Assembly: GCA_010015655.1 (NCBI GenBank)
Contig: ML976667.1
Coordinates: forward strand, 499,941 to 563,940
DNA length: 64,000 nucleotides
From: Bimuria novae-zelandiae CBS 107.79
Lineage: Eukaryota; Ascomycota; Dothideomycetes; Pleosporales; Didymosphaeriaceae
Reading direction: 5' to 3'
Of this stretch, positions 33,526 to 44,133 are shown one piece after another. Under the pieces are notes generated by a model. That model ran no database searches and was not told the DNA's origin. It worked only from the letters and a program-made list of their open reading frames with translations. Position 1 is the stretch's first letter. Each line of letters starts with the position of its first letter. The translations under genes were made by a program, and so were the position numbers.

Positions 33526-34262
33526 TATCCAGCATCCATCAATTATAGTAATAGTATCTACTAAGATCAATCCACGCGGCCCGCGTCCGAACCAACCACC
33601 CCATACCGTTCTCATCACCAATCTACCATCCGCCACGGTTCAATAATACCCATCCGCTCGCTAACGCACTCCCGAATGCCTCCCATCGCTCCATACCGCA
33701 CGAGTACGCCTGACCCACATCCCGTAGTTTTTTCTAAAATTTCCTACCGCATCTAGTAATACCCAGCTTCCGTTAATTGCAGTGACAATATTAAATTGTA
33801 CGACGGTAGTGGGTCTAACCCACCACGCACTACTTTACAGAACCTTTTTTCCCTTACACGGTAATACCCACCTTCCACATTTCTTACAATGTTTCCTACT
33901 ATATCTAGATATTCCCAGCGTCCATCGATCACAAGTATATATTGATCAACACCGCACTAGTAGGTCTGCTCCACTGGTATGTTCACACTTGCAGAACGAA
34001 TATACCCTATACAGAAATACCTACATACTATCGATCACAGGTACGTATATTGATCCACACCGCACTAGTGGGTCTAACCCACCCTACAGAACCTTATTCC
34101 GTATACAGCGATATACTTTTGCCATCGATCACAGGTCCAAATATTGATCCACACGGTAGCACTGGGCCAGTCTACCTAGAGTACGCGTCCTGACTAAACA
34201 AATACCGATTTAGTAACATCGAGCATCCATCGATTGCCGTGACAATATTAATTGCACCCAAA
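33526..34262. repeat. Degenerate tandem repeat array
   Basis: A loose unit of roughly 100-150 bp recurs. Shared elements are CCATCGATCACA-GT, ATATTGATCCACACCGCACTAG, TGGGTCTAACCCACC and TACAGAACCTTATTCC, found around 33770-33860, 33925-33985, 34025-34105 and 34120-34165, with weaker traces before and after. Open frames across it are repeat-derived. The remaining bases to 34582 hold nothing recognised. Confidence 0.65.
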
Positions 34263-34582
34263 TGTGAACGGCACGAAGGGATCCAGTGCACTCTACGGCA
34301 AAGCTGACACGCGCACGATCGCCTGAAGTAAACCTTTGTGAAAATTTCGAGAAACCTCAAGGAAATGCAACGCCCTCCCTCTATTTAACAAAATCCAGTG
34401 CCCCCCCAAACGCCGTCGCAATGCTTATGCCGCTATACTACACTCTCCTCCCTTATACAAAAACGAGGATGTCCATATCCAGAAATCCACGGTTCTAAAG
34501 GGGGTATCAAGCAAACCACATTCCCACGTCCCCTATCCTCATCTCCTTTCCTCTTTCAACCAACCCACCTCATATCCCCATC

Positions 34583-36442
34583 TCACCCCTTCACCCCCGC
34601 CACCGGTCTCCGAAACGGATGCGCCTCCGTATTAAAAACCCACTCATCCAAACTAATCATATCCGGTGGACTAAATGTGAGGTAGAAATACTTTAACGTC
34701 TCGCCAAACCAGAAGCTCTCCATTTTATTCTCAGGCATGGCCGGCGGATCCGCCGTGACGTCGAAGACCTGGCCGTTCGCGTAGTCCGTCTGCGTCGCGC
34801 GCACGACAGAGACGAACATGTCCCACGCGTGGTCGAGATACTCTTCGTGGCCCGTGATGCGGTACATGATCATGACAGATTCGATGGCCTCGGGGCGGAG
34901 GAGGTAGCGCTTATCGCGGAGCGCGGTGAAGCCCGGTGGGAGGCTCTCCTTCGCGACGGTAGCCTCGAAGTCGGCATGCGAGTGGCCGTAGCTGCGACGG
35001 AGCACTTCGGCTTCCCAGAAGGACGCGTTCCACGCGCAGTCTGTACGGGAGGCGCACGGCGCGAGGTCGAAGATCTCGGGCATGATGCCGCTGGGCATGG
35101 CGTGGTAGGCATAGATGCAGCCCTCGGTGAGCTTTGCGCCGAGCTCGACGTGGTGTGGGTTCGGCATGAGGCGGCCGGCGAGCCCAAACATGCCGCCGAT
35201 GAAGCAGGTCAGGTGTTGCATTTCGGAATCGAGCTTGATCTCGTCGCCCGAGATGCTGACGTCGCCGCAGAAGAGGAGGTCTTTGCCGGGCTCCGTGTCG
35301 GGGAGCATGGGCCGGAAGAGCATGTGCTTGTCGATCATGGCGCTAGAGTCTTTCCAGAGCTTCTCGTATGTCGGCTCGAGACCACCGAGGAGAGCATGCA
35401 TTTTAGGGAAATATTCGTACGAGCTATCTGCCATGGCGCCGACAGTGAAGGAGGTCCCGACGATCTCTTCCTTGTATGCGTTGATGAAGATTGGGAATAA
35501 GCCTGGGATGTTCGTTTTGTTCTGGTGCATATCCAGGAAATTGGTCACCTTTGCAACAACGTCGTAGTACTTGCTCTTCTGCGTGACTTGAGCAAGGCGC
35601 GTGAACTCCATGGTGAGCGAACCGAGCGCCGCAAAGCAGATGCTGCTGTCCGCATTAAAGCCGCCCTTATTCTTCGCGTTGTCCAGCATCAAGCGGTCCA
35701 GAGGAAAGTTATTCGGCTTGGTGTCAAATGCGCGGTACAGCATCTCGCCCAGTTGTATAGCTTTTTCCAGTAATACCTTTTCATGGCTAAGATCGTATGC
35801 GGAGAGTAACCCGCCCAAGTATCGGATTGTAGTCTCGAAAACGCTGATGGAAGTCGACTCTGATATGCCAAAGTCAATTGCTGCCACAGCCTCGACCGCT
35901 TCGTAGAATTCGTCCTTCAAGCCCATGATCCACAGCGTATCTAGAGCGTCCACGAGTGTCGCGCCCCAGCCGCCAAACGACTCGGCGCCTTTACCCGTAA
36001 TAGGGGCAAGCTCATCCTGACCCCATGCTAATGCCCGGTAGTTTTCCCAACTGCGCTGAAACTCCTCGCGGACGGCGACCCGCCGCGCCTCTCTCTTCGC
36101 CCGTTGTGACGATGTTTCCGGTGGAAAGTCGAACTGTACTTTGGGCATCGTCTTCGGGGTGCCCGTAGGCAATTGTATGTAGTCGGCGATCGTGTGTTGA
36201 AACGGCGCGGTCCGCCAATCGTACGTGTCTTTTGCGACAAAGCCGTCAACGTTTGCGCGGTCGTTCATATACGCCTCGTGAAGGTTAAAGGGGACTCCTA
36301 GCGGGTCGCCGGGCGCGTTAAATATATATAGAATGGCGAAGACGAATGCGACAACAAAGGCGTATGAGAGGTTCCGTTTGTGTCGGCGCGACAATGGCTG
36401 GTTCGCTGCCGTCCGGCGGGGCATTTTTATTCTGGGACGCAT
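34583..36442 (-). CDS. GH47 mannosyl-oligosaccharide alpha-1,2-mannosidase
   Basis: Single exon, 619 residues. It is a type II membrane protein: a short basic cytosolic tail, then a membrane anchor (NLSYAFVVAFVFAILYIF, about residues 24-41). The GH47 catalytic domain starts near residue 125 with WENYRALAWGQDEL and FGGWGATLVDALDTLWIMGL. Family motifs follow: ESTSISVFETTIRYLGGLLS, SEMQHLTCFIGGMFGLAGRL, RYLLRPEAIESVMIMYRITG and the C-terminal NTEAHPFRRP, which carries the calcium-binding Thr. The enzyme trims alpha-1,2-mannose from N-glycans in the ER or Golgi. The anchor and length fit the Golgi/ER enzymes rather than secreted ones. Confidence 0.95.
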   Translation of the reverse strand: MRPRIKMPRRTAANQPLSRRHKRNLSYAFVVAFVFAILYIFNAPGDPLGVPFNLHEAYMNDRANVDGFVAKDTYDWRTAPFQHTIADYIQLPTGTPKTMPKVQFDFPPETSSQRAKREARRVAVREEFQRSWENYRALAWGQDELAPITGKGAESFGGWGATLVDALDTLWIMGLKDEFYEAVEAVAAIDFGISESTSISVFETTIRYLGGLLSAYDLSHEKVLLEKAIQLGEMLYRAFDTKPNNFPLDRLMLDNAKNKGGFNADSSICFAALGSLTMEFTRLAQVTQKSKYYDVVAKVTNFLDMHQNKTNIPGLFPIFINAYKEEIVGTSFTVGAMADSSYEYFPKMHALLGGLEPTYEKLWKDSSAMIDKHMLFRPMLPDTEPGKDLLFCGDVSISGDEIKLDSEMQHLTCFIGGMFGLAGRLMPNPHHVELGAKLTEGCIYAYHAMPSGIMPEIFDLAPCASRTDCAWNASFWEAEVLRRSYGHSHADFEATVAKESLPPGFTALRDKRYLLRPEAIESVMIMYRITGHEEYLDHAWDMFVSVVRATQTDYANGQVFDVTADPPAMPENKMESFWFGETLKYFYLTFSPPDMISLDEWVFNTEAHPFRRPVAGVKG

Positions 36443-37292
36443 GACCGGGGGAAGAGAGAAAGAGCGTTTGCTCTACAAGCGTAAAGAAACGTGAGGGCGG
36501 GCTGGTTCTCCTGTGGTGATTGCTAGCAGGGCGCCTTCACGCCCCCGTTGCCTCGAGATGAAAGTGCCAACAATAGACGGGTACGACGCCGACCAATGCG
36601 AGATGCTTCATAGGAACTGTAAAGACAAGTATAACTATACAGGGTTCAAAGAGCGAGGAACAAGCAATAAAGGAGTGGATGTGGACACATTGGCGGTCGG
36701 GCTTGTTCGTCTAAGCTGCCAAGAGGGAGAGAGCGGATGCGCGTAGGGCTGAGCGCCCGGAGATGGAAGGCGAGCATGACTCTCGGTCTTTTTTGGCGGG
36801 GCTTTACAGTAAATGAAAATGGGTACCTTGCGGTGTGCGGAGACGCCTGATCAGAGACAGTGTTGCATATGGCGTCTCAGGGACCACTAGCATGCCACCG
36901 TTTAACGAGCACTTTATTATAAGGTTTGTCGGCTTCGGCAAGTGTTGCCATGGCCATGTCCATCCCCCCCGGACCCGCACTCATGTGAGAGCAAACAATC
37001 CGTGAGCGGTGTTACTGAGGGTTGTGTTTTATGGAATCGGAGTTGTAGCACCTGCTGTGCGAAGGTAACCAGCCCGAAAGCGCTGGCGTGGACTCATGCG
37101 CTACATGCTGCCAGCACATCCAGTTCAGCCTACATCAATCTTGCATCAACTTTGAAGATGCTCTCAATGAGGCTAACAAGAAGGCAGTTTGATACCAACT
37201 GTAGACTTTTGCTTTTCCCTATCTTCTATTTCCTATTGAGCTCACTACCTCATCTAATTCGTCAAATATCGTCAAACCGTAAGCATTTCCAT
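36443..37292. other. Intergenic spacer
   Basis: Upstream of the mannosidase and downstream of URA5. Short open frames show no motifs. Confidence 0.5.
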
Positions 37293-37994
37293 CTAGTCAC
37301 TCGCTCGGTACTTCTCCCGGTACTCGTCCAACCGTTTCAAATCATCGGCACTTCCCAACCCTCTCAGGTACTCGACCACATCGTCCAGCGTCAAGATAGC
37401 CAGCACTGGAATTCCGTACTGCTTCCTGACTTCGCCAATCGCGCTGGGTCTCGGCTGCCCATCGTCGTCCGTTGCGCTCGGCGTCTTCTCCAGGCGATCG
37501 AATGCGACGACGATACCGACAAGCTCGCCGCCTTCCCTCTTGATGATCTCAATTGCCTCACGAATCGCGGTCCCAGCGGTGATGACATCGTCTACAATGA
37601 CAACCTTCTGGCTCTTGAGCGAGGCGCCGACAATGTTCCCGCCCTCGCCATGGTCTTTTGCCTCCTTGCGATTGAAGCTGTAGCTCTTCTTGCCGTACTT
37701 GGAGATGTCTAGCTGGGCGAGCTTGTCGACTGTGGCGGCGGCTAGAGGGATTCCCTTGTATGCGGGGCCGAAGAGGACATCGAATTGGAAGGATGGGTCT
37801 GACTCTGCGTGCGATGCCAGCGTGTGGGCGTAGGCGGAGGATATGGAGCGGAGCAGGTCGGCGCGGTGGAAGAGACCCGCGTTGAAGAAGTAGGGCGAGA
37901 TGCGCTTGGACTTGAGGGTGAATGTGCCGAATTTGAGGGCGCCTGCCTCGACGCAGTCCTTGAGGAACGCGTGCTTGTACTCTGGAAGCGCCAT
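37293..37994 (-). CDS. URA5: Orotate phosphoribosyltransferase
   Basis: Single exon, 233 residues, full length for the fungal family. It starts [23 protein letters not shown] and contains [15 protein letters not shown] (substrate-side motif), [18 protein letters not shown], the flexible catalytic loop [16 protein letters not shown] and the PRPP-binding signature [18 protein letters not shown] at about residues 128-145. It makes orotidine 5'-phosphate from orotate and PRPP in pyrimidine synthesis, in the cytosol. It is divergent from TIM23, with 329 bp between the start codons. Confidence 0.97.
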   Translation of the reverse strand: MALPEYKHAFLKDCVEAGALKFGTFTLKSKRISPYFFNAGLFHRADLLRSISSAYAHTLASHAESDPSFQFDVLFGPAYKGIPLAAATVDKLAQLDISKYGKKSYSFNRKEAKDHGEGGNIVGASLKSQKVVIVDDVITAGTAIREAIEIIKREGGELVGIVVAFDRLEKTPSATDDDGQPRPSAIGEVRKQYGIPVLAILTLDDVVEYLRGLGSADDLKRLDEYREKYRASD

Positions 37995-38323
37995 GTCGTT
38001 GGAATAATTTTGTGCTATCGTGTTGTACTTCAGCCTCGTCTATGCGGAAATGCCTGAGGAATTCTTTCCGAGCTCGGAACCAGCAGAGGAATGGCCGGCT
38101 GGCGCAGAGTGGTCCGAGCGCCCCTCTAGTCGTCACTCCTGGGCTAGAAACTTTTATCGCGACACCTTCAGCAGTCCAAGTCGCCATCGCCCGCGCATCT
38201 CCGTCCATCTCCTGTTCTTGCATTGTGTTTCTTTGCGCATTCTAGGCGTTCGGGAACTGCTGCAATAGCCACGACTGAGAGCGCCACCTTCGCACCTTCC
38301 GCCTAAACACCACTACCTTCACC

Positions 38324-39093
38324 ATGACCATGTAAGCCTCCAATCTATCACGGGATCTATCAAGATCTATGCTAACAATGGTTTCAAGCTGGGACACACT
38401 TACCGGACGCAAGTCTTCGTCATCGCAGACGCAAAGTGCTCCGACACCCGAACCACACGACAACTTCTCACCCGCCCCATTCGACCCGAACACGGCCATA
38501 CAACAACCCTCAGACTTCATCCTCGATCCCACACAGCTGCACCCGCTAGCCGGCTTAAATCAAGACACGCTCGACTACCTCCAGCTAGAAGACTCGGTGC
38601 TTTCCGATCTCCCTGGCTCACAATCCGCGCTCCCTTCACGAGGCTGGTCCGACGATCTCTGTTATGGAACCGGCATATCGTACCTGTCTGCCCTGACCAT
38701 AGGCGGCACATGGGGCCTGGCTGAAGGTTTGCAAAAGAATCCCGCGACGATGCCGCCGCGGTTACGGCTCAACGGTGTGTTGAACGCAGTAACGCGGAGA
38801 GGTCCATTTTTAGGCAACTCTGCTGGTGTCGTGGCTATGGTATACAATGGCATCAACAGCACCATTGGGTACTACAGAGGGAAACACGACATGACGAACA
38901 GCATTGTTGCGGGTGGACTTAGCGGAGCCATATTCAAGAGCACGAGGGGCCTAAGGCCGATGGCGATCAGCTCCGGTATCGTTGCTAGCGTAGCAGGATC
39001 ATGGGCGGTGAGTTTCGGCCTCTTTGCCTAGACTTTGAACACATGCTGACGCTTTACTAGCTCTTCCGCAAGGTTTATTTCGAGAGCGAATAG
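38324..39093 (+). CDS. TIM23: Mitochondrial inner-membrane translocase subunit Tim23
   Basis: Three exons: 38324-38331, 38389-39007 and 39061-39093, giving 219 residues. The first exon holds only 8 coding bases (ATGACCAT); splicing gives MTIWDTLTGRK, as expected for fungal Tim23, whereas the unspliced frame gives an unlikely start. The N-terminal 95 residues are the soluble receptor part (PSDFILDPTQLHPLAGLNQDTLDYL). The Tim17/Tim22/Tim23 domain follows: GWSDDLCYGTGISYLSALTIGG, GNSAGVVAMVYNGINSTIGYYRGK and NSIVAGGLSGAIFKSTRGLRPM, with the last membrane segment ending AGSWALFRKVYF. It forms the presequence import channel with Tim17. Confidence 0.93.
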
Positions 39094-39989
39094 ACGATAT
39101 CCCCTCTCATTTCCTACACATACACGGCGACGAACGAGACAGGGACGAATGAGGCGATCGATACGGTGTACAGTAACGGCGAGGCGGCTTGGTGTTATTC
39201 TCTTCGACACTTGACACTTTATAGCATCTACTACCTTTACTCGTTCTTGCTCACCACTCTTGTGGCTTGTCCACAATGTAAAATAGAAGGCGTCTATACT
39301 GGAACCGACGCGCGACATCCGCTGGATACGAAGGATGCATATGGCGGTTTGATTTGGGCGTGTAAGACCACGGGGTGCAAATAATGATAAATCGATCAAT
39401 CGAAAACTTCCAAAGCAATACCGTCTTAAGACTATATCTTAAGACCAGCGGCAGATTACTGCTCTTCCGCGGCCACGTTTCAAATCCGGCAGCGTAGCAC
39501 CGAGCATGTGCTACGACATAGGTTCAATCACACATCCGGTCCAGCGGCAACACTGCCACTAGTGTACCGCACTTAGGCTGGTAGGGGACAGCAATATTCT
39601 CTCCATGCCTCGAGTGGTTCAACTCGATAATGCGGAATGGGATAACACTATGCATGTCTACAATTGAGGGCAGAGTAAGGATACTAACCACAGCATGTTT
39701 GCGTCCTCCCGTCGGCGCCCGTGACCAAGCAGCGGGCTTGCACGTACTCATAACACACTTTTGATGCTTTGCATATTACTATACTACACACCATTAAATA
39801 GTATACATAGTGAACGGTAACCTTCCCTCTGGGACACCCCCAACTCTCAACCATACGACCACGCCACACCTTCACCTTACCGTCCTACATCCACACTCTG
39901 ACCACCCTCCTAGCAAGTAACCCCGGAATTCGCACCCCGCGCTGTATAAAATCCCTGGAAACGGTAGCGAAGCGACCCTACGTGCCACA
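39094..39989. other. Intergenic spacer
   Basis: Includes a short palindromic stretch near 39422-39445 (two TCTTAAGA copies). No gene is recognised. Confidence 0.5.
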
Positions 39990-40627
39990 ATGCCAGCAAG
40001 TCCAGAAGAACGCCACGGCTTCGTGCTCTACCGCACCGCCTACGCCAACGACGCGCAATGGACCCGCTTCATGGCATATCTAAAACACCAAGTGCAATCG
40101 TCGCTGGAACGCGAGAACATCGTCGGTTTCTTCGACAGAATATACTGGAAAGTCGTGGTTAGCATACCCGCCTCGGTGGCTAAGGGTTTAAGACTGACCG
40201 CGATGCTATGGTTTACAAGAACGCTGACCCCGACGATGGCACGTATCAGATCCGAAAGTAAGCTGACATCCTCCCATTCATATAGCATCTCGACAATCAT
40301 AGCGGGAGCTCACCGCTTAGGCACTTCAACACCTGGCTCAACTCAGGCGAAGAGAAGGTCAACCTGCGCAATTACAGCTACCTAGCGTGCGTGCTGGTCG
40401 TGCAGCCGTTCCTCGACTTTGTAGATGAGTGGGTAGGGGCCAAGACGTTAGGTGTAGATGATGTGTGGGACGAGCACGGGGCGACGTTTGTCGAGGTGGT
40501 GCCGAAGCACGAGGAGGAAGGCGACGTGCTGGTGGGGATTTCGAGGTTAATTCCAAGGGCGGATGAGTTTATTGAGATGGGGTGGGAGTGTCTGGCTGTG
40601 CCGGTGGGGGAGGTTGCACTGCCGTGA
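39990..40627 (+). CDS. Small hypothetical fungal protein
   Basis: Proposed exons 39990-40157, 40193-40257 and 40303-40627 give 185 residues. The translation reads RHGFVLYRTAYANDAQWTRFMAYLKHQVQSSL at the start, then FFDRIYWKVV, TDRDAMVYKNADPDDGTYQIR and RHFNTWLNSGEE, ending VGISRLIPRADEFIEMGWECLAVP. The pattern of a TxYxxDxxWxRFMxYL start and a final W-x-x-V-P-V segment is seen in a widespread group of uncharacterised fungal proteins. The first intron would be only 35 bp; a 41-bp alternative using the GT at 40152 also keeps the frame and removes two residues. Confidence 0.7.
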
Positions 40628-40933
40628 AGGGCGACAGGCTGGGAAGGATCAGTATTAAATGACAGCGTTAGATTAATAAGTTCATGTAAACTTTTTTTTC
40701 ACCTTCAATGTCGAGAGTGTGGTCTACGCCGCCATTCATGCCATAATGGTACATCGGTCTTGTACATGCTTGCACATAAGGGTACATTGCGTGCTCACTC
40801 ATCCTTGCCACACCATGATTCGGAATTCCACTCTCTGCTCGCCGCTCATCGTAATCGTAAGTCGTAATGGCATAGCTTCATAAACCCCACTCGCTCCCGC
40901 GAGTAACATTTGAATGATCCTTCGTCCTGGTGC
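40628..40933. other. Convergent 3' spacer
   Basis: Holds a T-run near 40690, in the likely 3' UTR of the upstream gene; nothing else is seen. Confidence 0.5.
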
Positions 40934-42541
40934 TCAGCGCTTCCGGGCTCGTGGAGTCTTGGACCCCGGCTCTTTCGACGCCCTAGGACTCTTGGGGATC
41001 AGGCCCTGGCCCTTCGCCTTCATTCCGTCGAGTGCCACTTCCACGTTCTGTTGTCGCTTCGCGACCTGACGATATCGCTTCTCGACCTTGTCTTCAAACT
41101 CCCTAGCTAGCTTCCTCTTGTTCTGCCTCGTTTTCTTTGCGCGATCAATGATGTCGCTGAACTGGTCCATGAACCATTCGCCAGCGTCTTCCCACTCTCG
41201 TGTGGGCAGCATGCGAAAGAACTTGGCCTGATTATCAGCGGTGAGATCCTTCTGGGCATGTACGAGACGCTCTTTGAGTGCGCGTGGCTGCATATCATCC
41301 GCCAACACTTGGTCCTTCCCACGTGGCTCCTCATCAAAGTCTTCGTTGCGTAACTGATCATAGTTTAAGTTAAACAACTCAGGGATGTCGTAGTCTTCAA
41401 GGGGTCCCTCAGTCTCATGGACTTCATCCTCATCAATCGGTTGGAAGAGGGCGACTGGCTCCTCTTTGGGTTGCGGTCGTGGTTGAGGCTGGGCTGGACG
41501 AGCGACTGGAGCGACTGGAGCGGGGGCAGCGGGCGCCACATGTGCAGGTTTGATGGGTGGTGCGAATGGTGGTCCTGATGGTGGTCGGGTGCCACGTTGT
41601 GGGATCTGGGTTGCTGATACAGGAGCTCGCTGAGCGGCCGCAAGATTTGCCGAACGCGAAGCTTGCGGAACCGCTTGAGAGTAGGCTGGTGGCTGACTAG
41701 ATGGTACTGGAGCTGAGTTGTTGTGATGGCCGGTTCCGCCGCGGAAGGTGAGGTTCGTGTTTGCTCGCTCATCTTCTCGAAAGGCGGCGCTCTTTTGATA
41801 TATAGTAGGTGCAGGCATAGTAGAGGCGGTGGCAGATGGGTGATTCGCTCGCTGAAGTGATGGTTGACCTTGACGTGCGGTATGGCCTTGGCCGACGTGC
41901 CGTGGAATCACCTCGCTTGAACCGGCAGCTTCTACGCTATCGACCAGTCGCTGCTGCCCTATATTCCTCTGGTTAAACAAGTCTTCCGTGGGTCCGGAGG
42001 TGGTGCTTGGGTACGAGTTACCCTCTGCAAGAAAGCCACCTTGGATCAGCGCCTGTTGGGCCTCATCCATCTCTTCGTAGTTGAACTGATTGTTCCGACC
42101 GTCTTCTTCATACTCCGACTCTTCTTGATCGCCACTTTCATCCTCGGAGTAGAACTCTTCCTGACCGTAGCCGTGAACTTGCTGCTGAGCGGATTGGCGT
42201 TGCTGAGTGTGCTGACCATGCTCGTCTTTGATCGAAGATGGCCCATTCACCGTCGTATCAATGCTGCTACCGGCATCTGTTCCGAATAGGTCGTGCCTTC
42301 CATTTATGGTCTCACCTGAGTCTCGTCGCTGACCGTGATTTGGCTGACCGCCTGCTTGATTGACAGAGTTCAAAGGTTGACGACGCACACCGGTATGTTG
42401 TTGAGCAGGCTCGGGACGTAAGGCAGTTGGTTTGACTTGCACCTTGAGAGCGGTTGCATTGGCTCGTCGACCATTGGCGGAACCCGGCCTTGGGCTGCCC
42501 GCCCTGTTGGCAATGAAACCTTGCATACCTCCTGCAGGCAT
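40934..42541 (-). CDS. ECM11-domain protein
   Basis: Single exon. I place the start at 42541 (MPAGGMQGFIANRAGSPRPG, 535 residues); the frame is open 81 codons further upstream, but that part looks non-coding. Most of the protein is disordered and rich in Gln, Pro and Ser, with an acidic stretch (EEFYSEDESGDQEESEYEED). The C-terminal 150 residues match the Ecm11 domain: DYDIPELFNLNYDQLRNEDFDEEP, FFRMLPTREWEDAGEWFMDQF and KKTRQNKRKLAREFEDKVEKRYR, which is probably a coiled coil, ending in a basic tail. In budding yeast Ecm11 is a synaptonemal complex component; filamentous members may act on chromosomes more generally. It is divergent from the F-box gene (288 bp). Confidence 0.88.
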   Translation of the reverse strand: MPAGGMQGFIANRAGSPRPGSANGRRANATALKVQVKPTALRPEPAQQHTGVRRQPLNSVNQAGGQPNHGQRRDSGETINGRHDLFGTDAGSSIDTTVNGPSSIKDEHGQHTQQRQSAQQQVHGYGQEEFYSEDESGDQEESEYEEDGRNNQFNYEEMDEAQQALIQGGFLAEGNSYPSTTSGPTEDLFNQRNIGQQRLVDSVEAAGSSEVIPRHVGQGHTARQGQPSLQRANHPSATASTMPAPTIYQKSAAFREDERANTNLTFRGGTGHHNNSAPVPSSQPPAYSQAVPQASRSANLAAAQRAPVSATQIPQRGTRPPSGPPFAPPIKPAHVAPAAPAPVAPVARPAQPQPRPQPKEEPVALFQPIDEDEVHETEGPLEDYDIPELFNLNYDQLRNEDFDEEPRGKDQVLADDMQPRALKERLVHAQKDLTADNQAKFFRMLPTREWEDAGEWFMDQFSDIIDRAKKTRQNKRKLAREFEDKVEKRYRQVAKRQQNVEVALDGMKAKGQGLIPKSPRASKEPGSKTPRARKR

Positions 42542-42828
42542 GATGAAGGATTTTCCACACGTAATCAAGACGTGTAGAGCCCTCGACGCGTGGGAGACAA
42601 GTGAAGCGAAGCGCGTAAAGTGGGTGGAGGATTTGTGAAGGTTGAGCTGCAACGGGAAAGCGCGAGGTATGTTTAGGTCTAACCACCTTCGGCACCAGCC
42701 TCGGCCCGTCAATGCTAACTCCGATGACGGCATCTCTCCCAACTTCAACAGCTTATCAGAGTTGCTACCAGTACAAACCCACATGCTCCCTTCAATCCTA
42801 TAGCAGAAAACTGCATCACCCCCTCACG

Positions 42829-43772
42829 ATGGCCGAATGCTACCTATACAAGCTTCCTAATGAAGTATGTGGCACACTTCATATCTCCCCACTACCCGCT
42901 AACTCTCCTAGCTCCTCATATATCTCCTTACGCCCATGACCACACCGGAACTACTCCCTCTCGCAAGCGTATCTCACCGAATCTACACTATTGTCCTACG
43001 CATCCTACATAATCGTCTCGTGATAGCTTCCGAGCTTGACTCACACTCAGTGCTCCTCGAATGCTTCCATCCATCCGCCAAACTCACCGAGCCGCCCTAT
43101 TTCTGCACATATCATGGCACCGATGGTCTCCAGTTGTACGATGGATATGCAGAGGACGAAAAGAACCTTGCCAAGCGATTGGGAGAGATGCGTAATATAT
43201 ACTCGCGGTTCCGACCTCACCGAAGAGAGCTAGAAACAGGCGGTCGGAAGGTGCGAAGACCACCGGGTGACGTGCCAGGAAGTCGCACTTTTGCCGGTAC
43301 TGCAGGGGATGGATTTGAAGGGGATACCGTCAAGCAGATCCTGAGTCTCGATGCGAATGAGCTGTTCACGCAATTGGTCGCTCAGACGAACCTCGTCAAG
43401 ATCGGGCCGAGGAATGGGCTGTTCACCTGCTTTGTACCCATTGAAGAAGGCGTCATAAGGGTGTGGAGGGACTGGCTGCGCAACATGCCGGATATGGGCA
43501 ATACCACAGAGCCAAAGACAGAAGAACCGGTAGTGGAGGTTGGAAACGGCGAAGAAAAGGCCGTCACGGTGGAGTTCTCAGATGCGTCCAAGGATTTAGA
43601 AGATGAGCGGATACTGTGGGTCAGCCCCAGCAAAGACACGGGGATCCGTTTCAGGGTACGCGAGAGAAAAATCAAGCGAGACAATCCAATTCTCGTCCGA
43701 GTAGACGAAGAAGATCTGCCCGTAAGCTACGAGATTGAGTACGACGGTAAGGACCGGAAAACCCTCGACTAG
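42829..43772 (+). CDS. F-box protein
   Basis: Two exons, 42829-42864 and 42912-43772, with intron 42865-42911 (GTATGT to CTAG); 298 residues. After splicing the start reads MAECYLYKLPNELLIYLL, then TTPELLPLASVSHRIYTIVLRILHNRL, a clear F-box. The rest has no leucine-rich or WD repeats; recognisable conserved-looking parts are LTEPPYFCTYHGTDGL and FTCFVPIEEGVIRVWRDWL. F-box proteins recruit targets to SCF ubiquitin ligases through Skp1; the target is unknown. Confidence 0.85.
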
Positions 43773-44133
43773 CGACTTGTCTGACCCCATTTGCAGAACT
43801 CCTAATCCGCACTTCTCACCTCCTCCTCATGCTTGAGAAGTCGCTCGTACAAGTAGATAATTCTTCGGGCAAGGCCGTTGTCTTCGGTTCTTTTGGATAG
43901 TTGCAGACAAATTGACTTTTGCCAAGTAACAACGTAGAGTGCCAAAATTTTTGCCTCCGCATCGGATTCCTCGTGAAACTCTCTGATGCTTTTAAAGAGG
44001 GTAATTAGTGGGTTGAAAAGGTATTTAAACGTAAAATCGAAGCATGCCTTGAAGTGAATTTAACACGAGCTTAGCTGTGAATAACAATCAACCCGACCAT
44101 ATGCTTAGATACATTAAAGTAGAAAAAAAGCCC
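43773..44133. other. Convergent 3' spacer
   Basis: Between the F-box gene and the nitronate monooxygenase gene. AT-rich; nothing recognised. Confidence 0.5.

Noticed and set aside
39410..39500. Possible tRNA (a GTTTCAAATCC stretch resembling a B box)
   Set aside because: No matching acceptor stem or A box at the right distance could be found on either strand.
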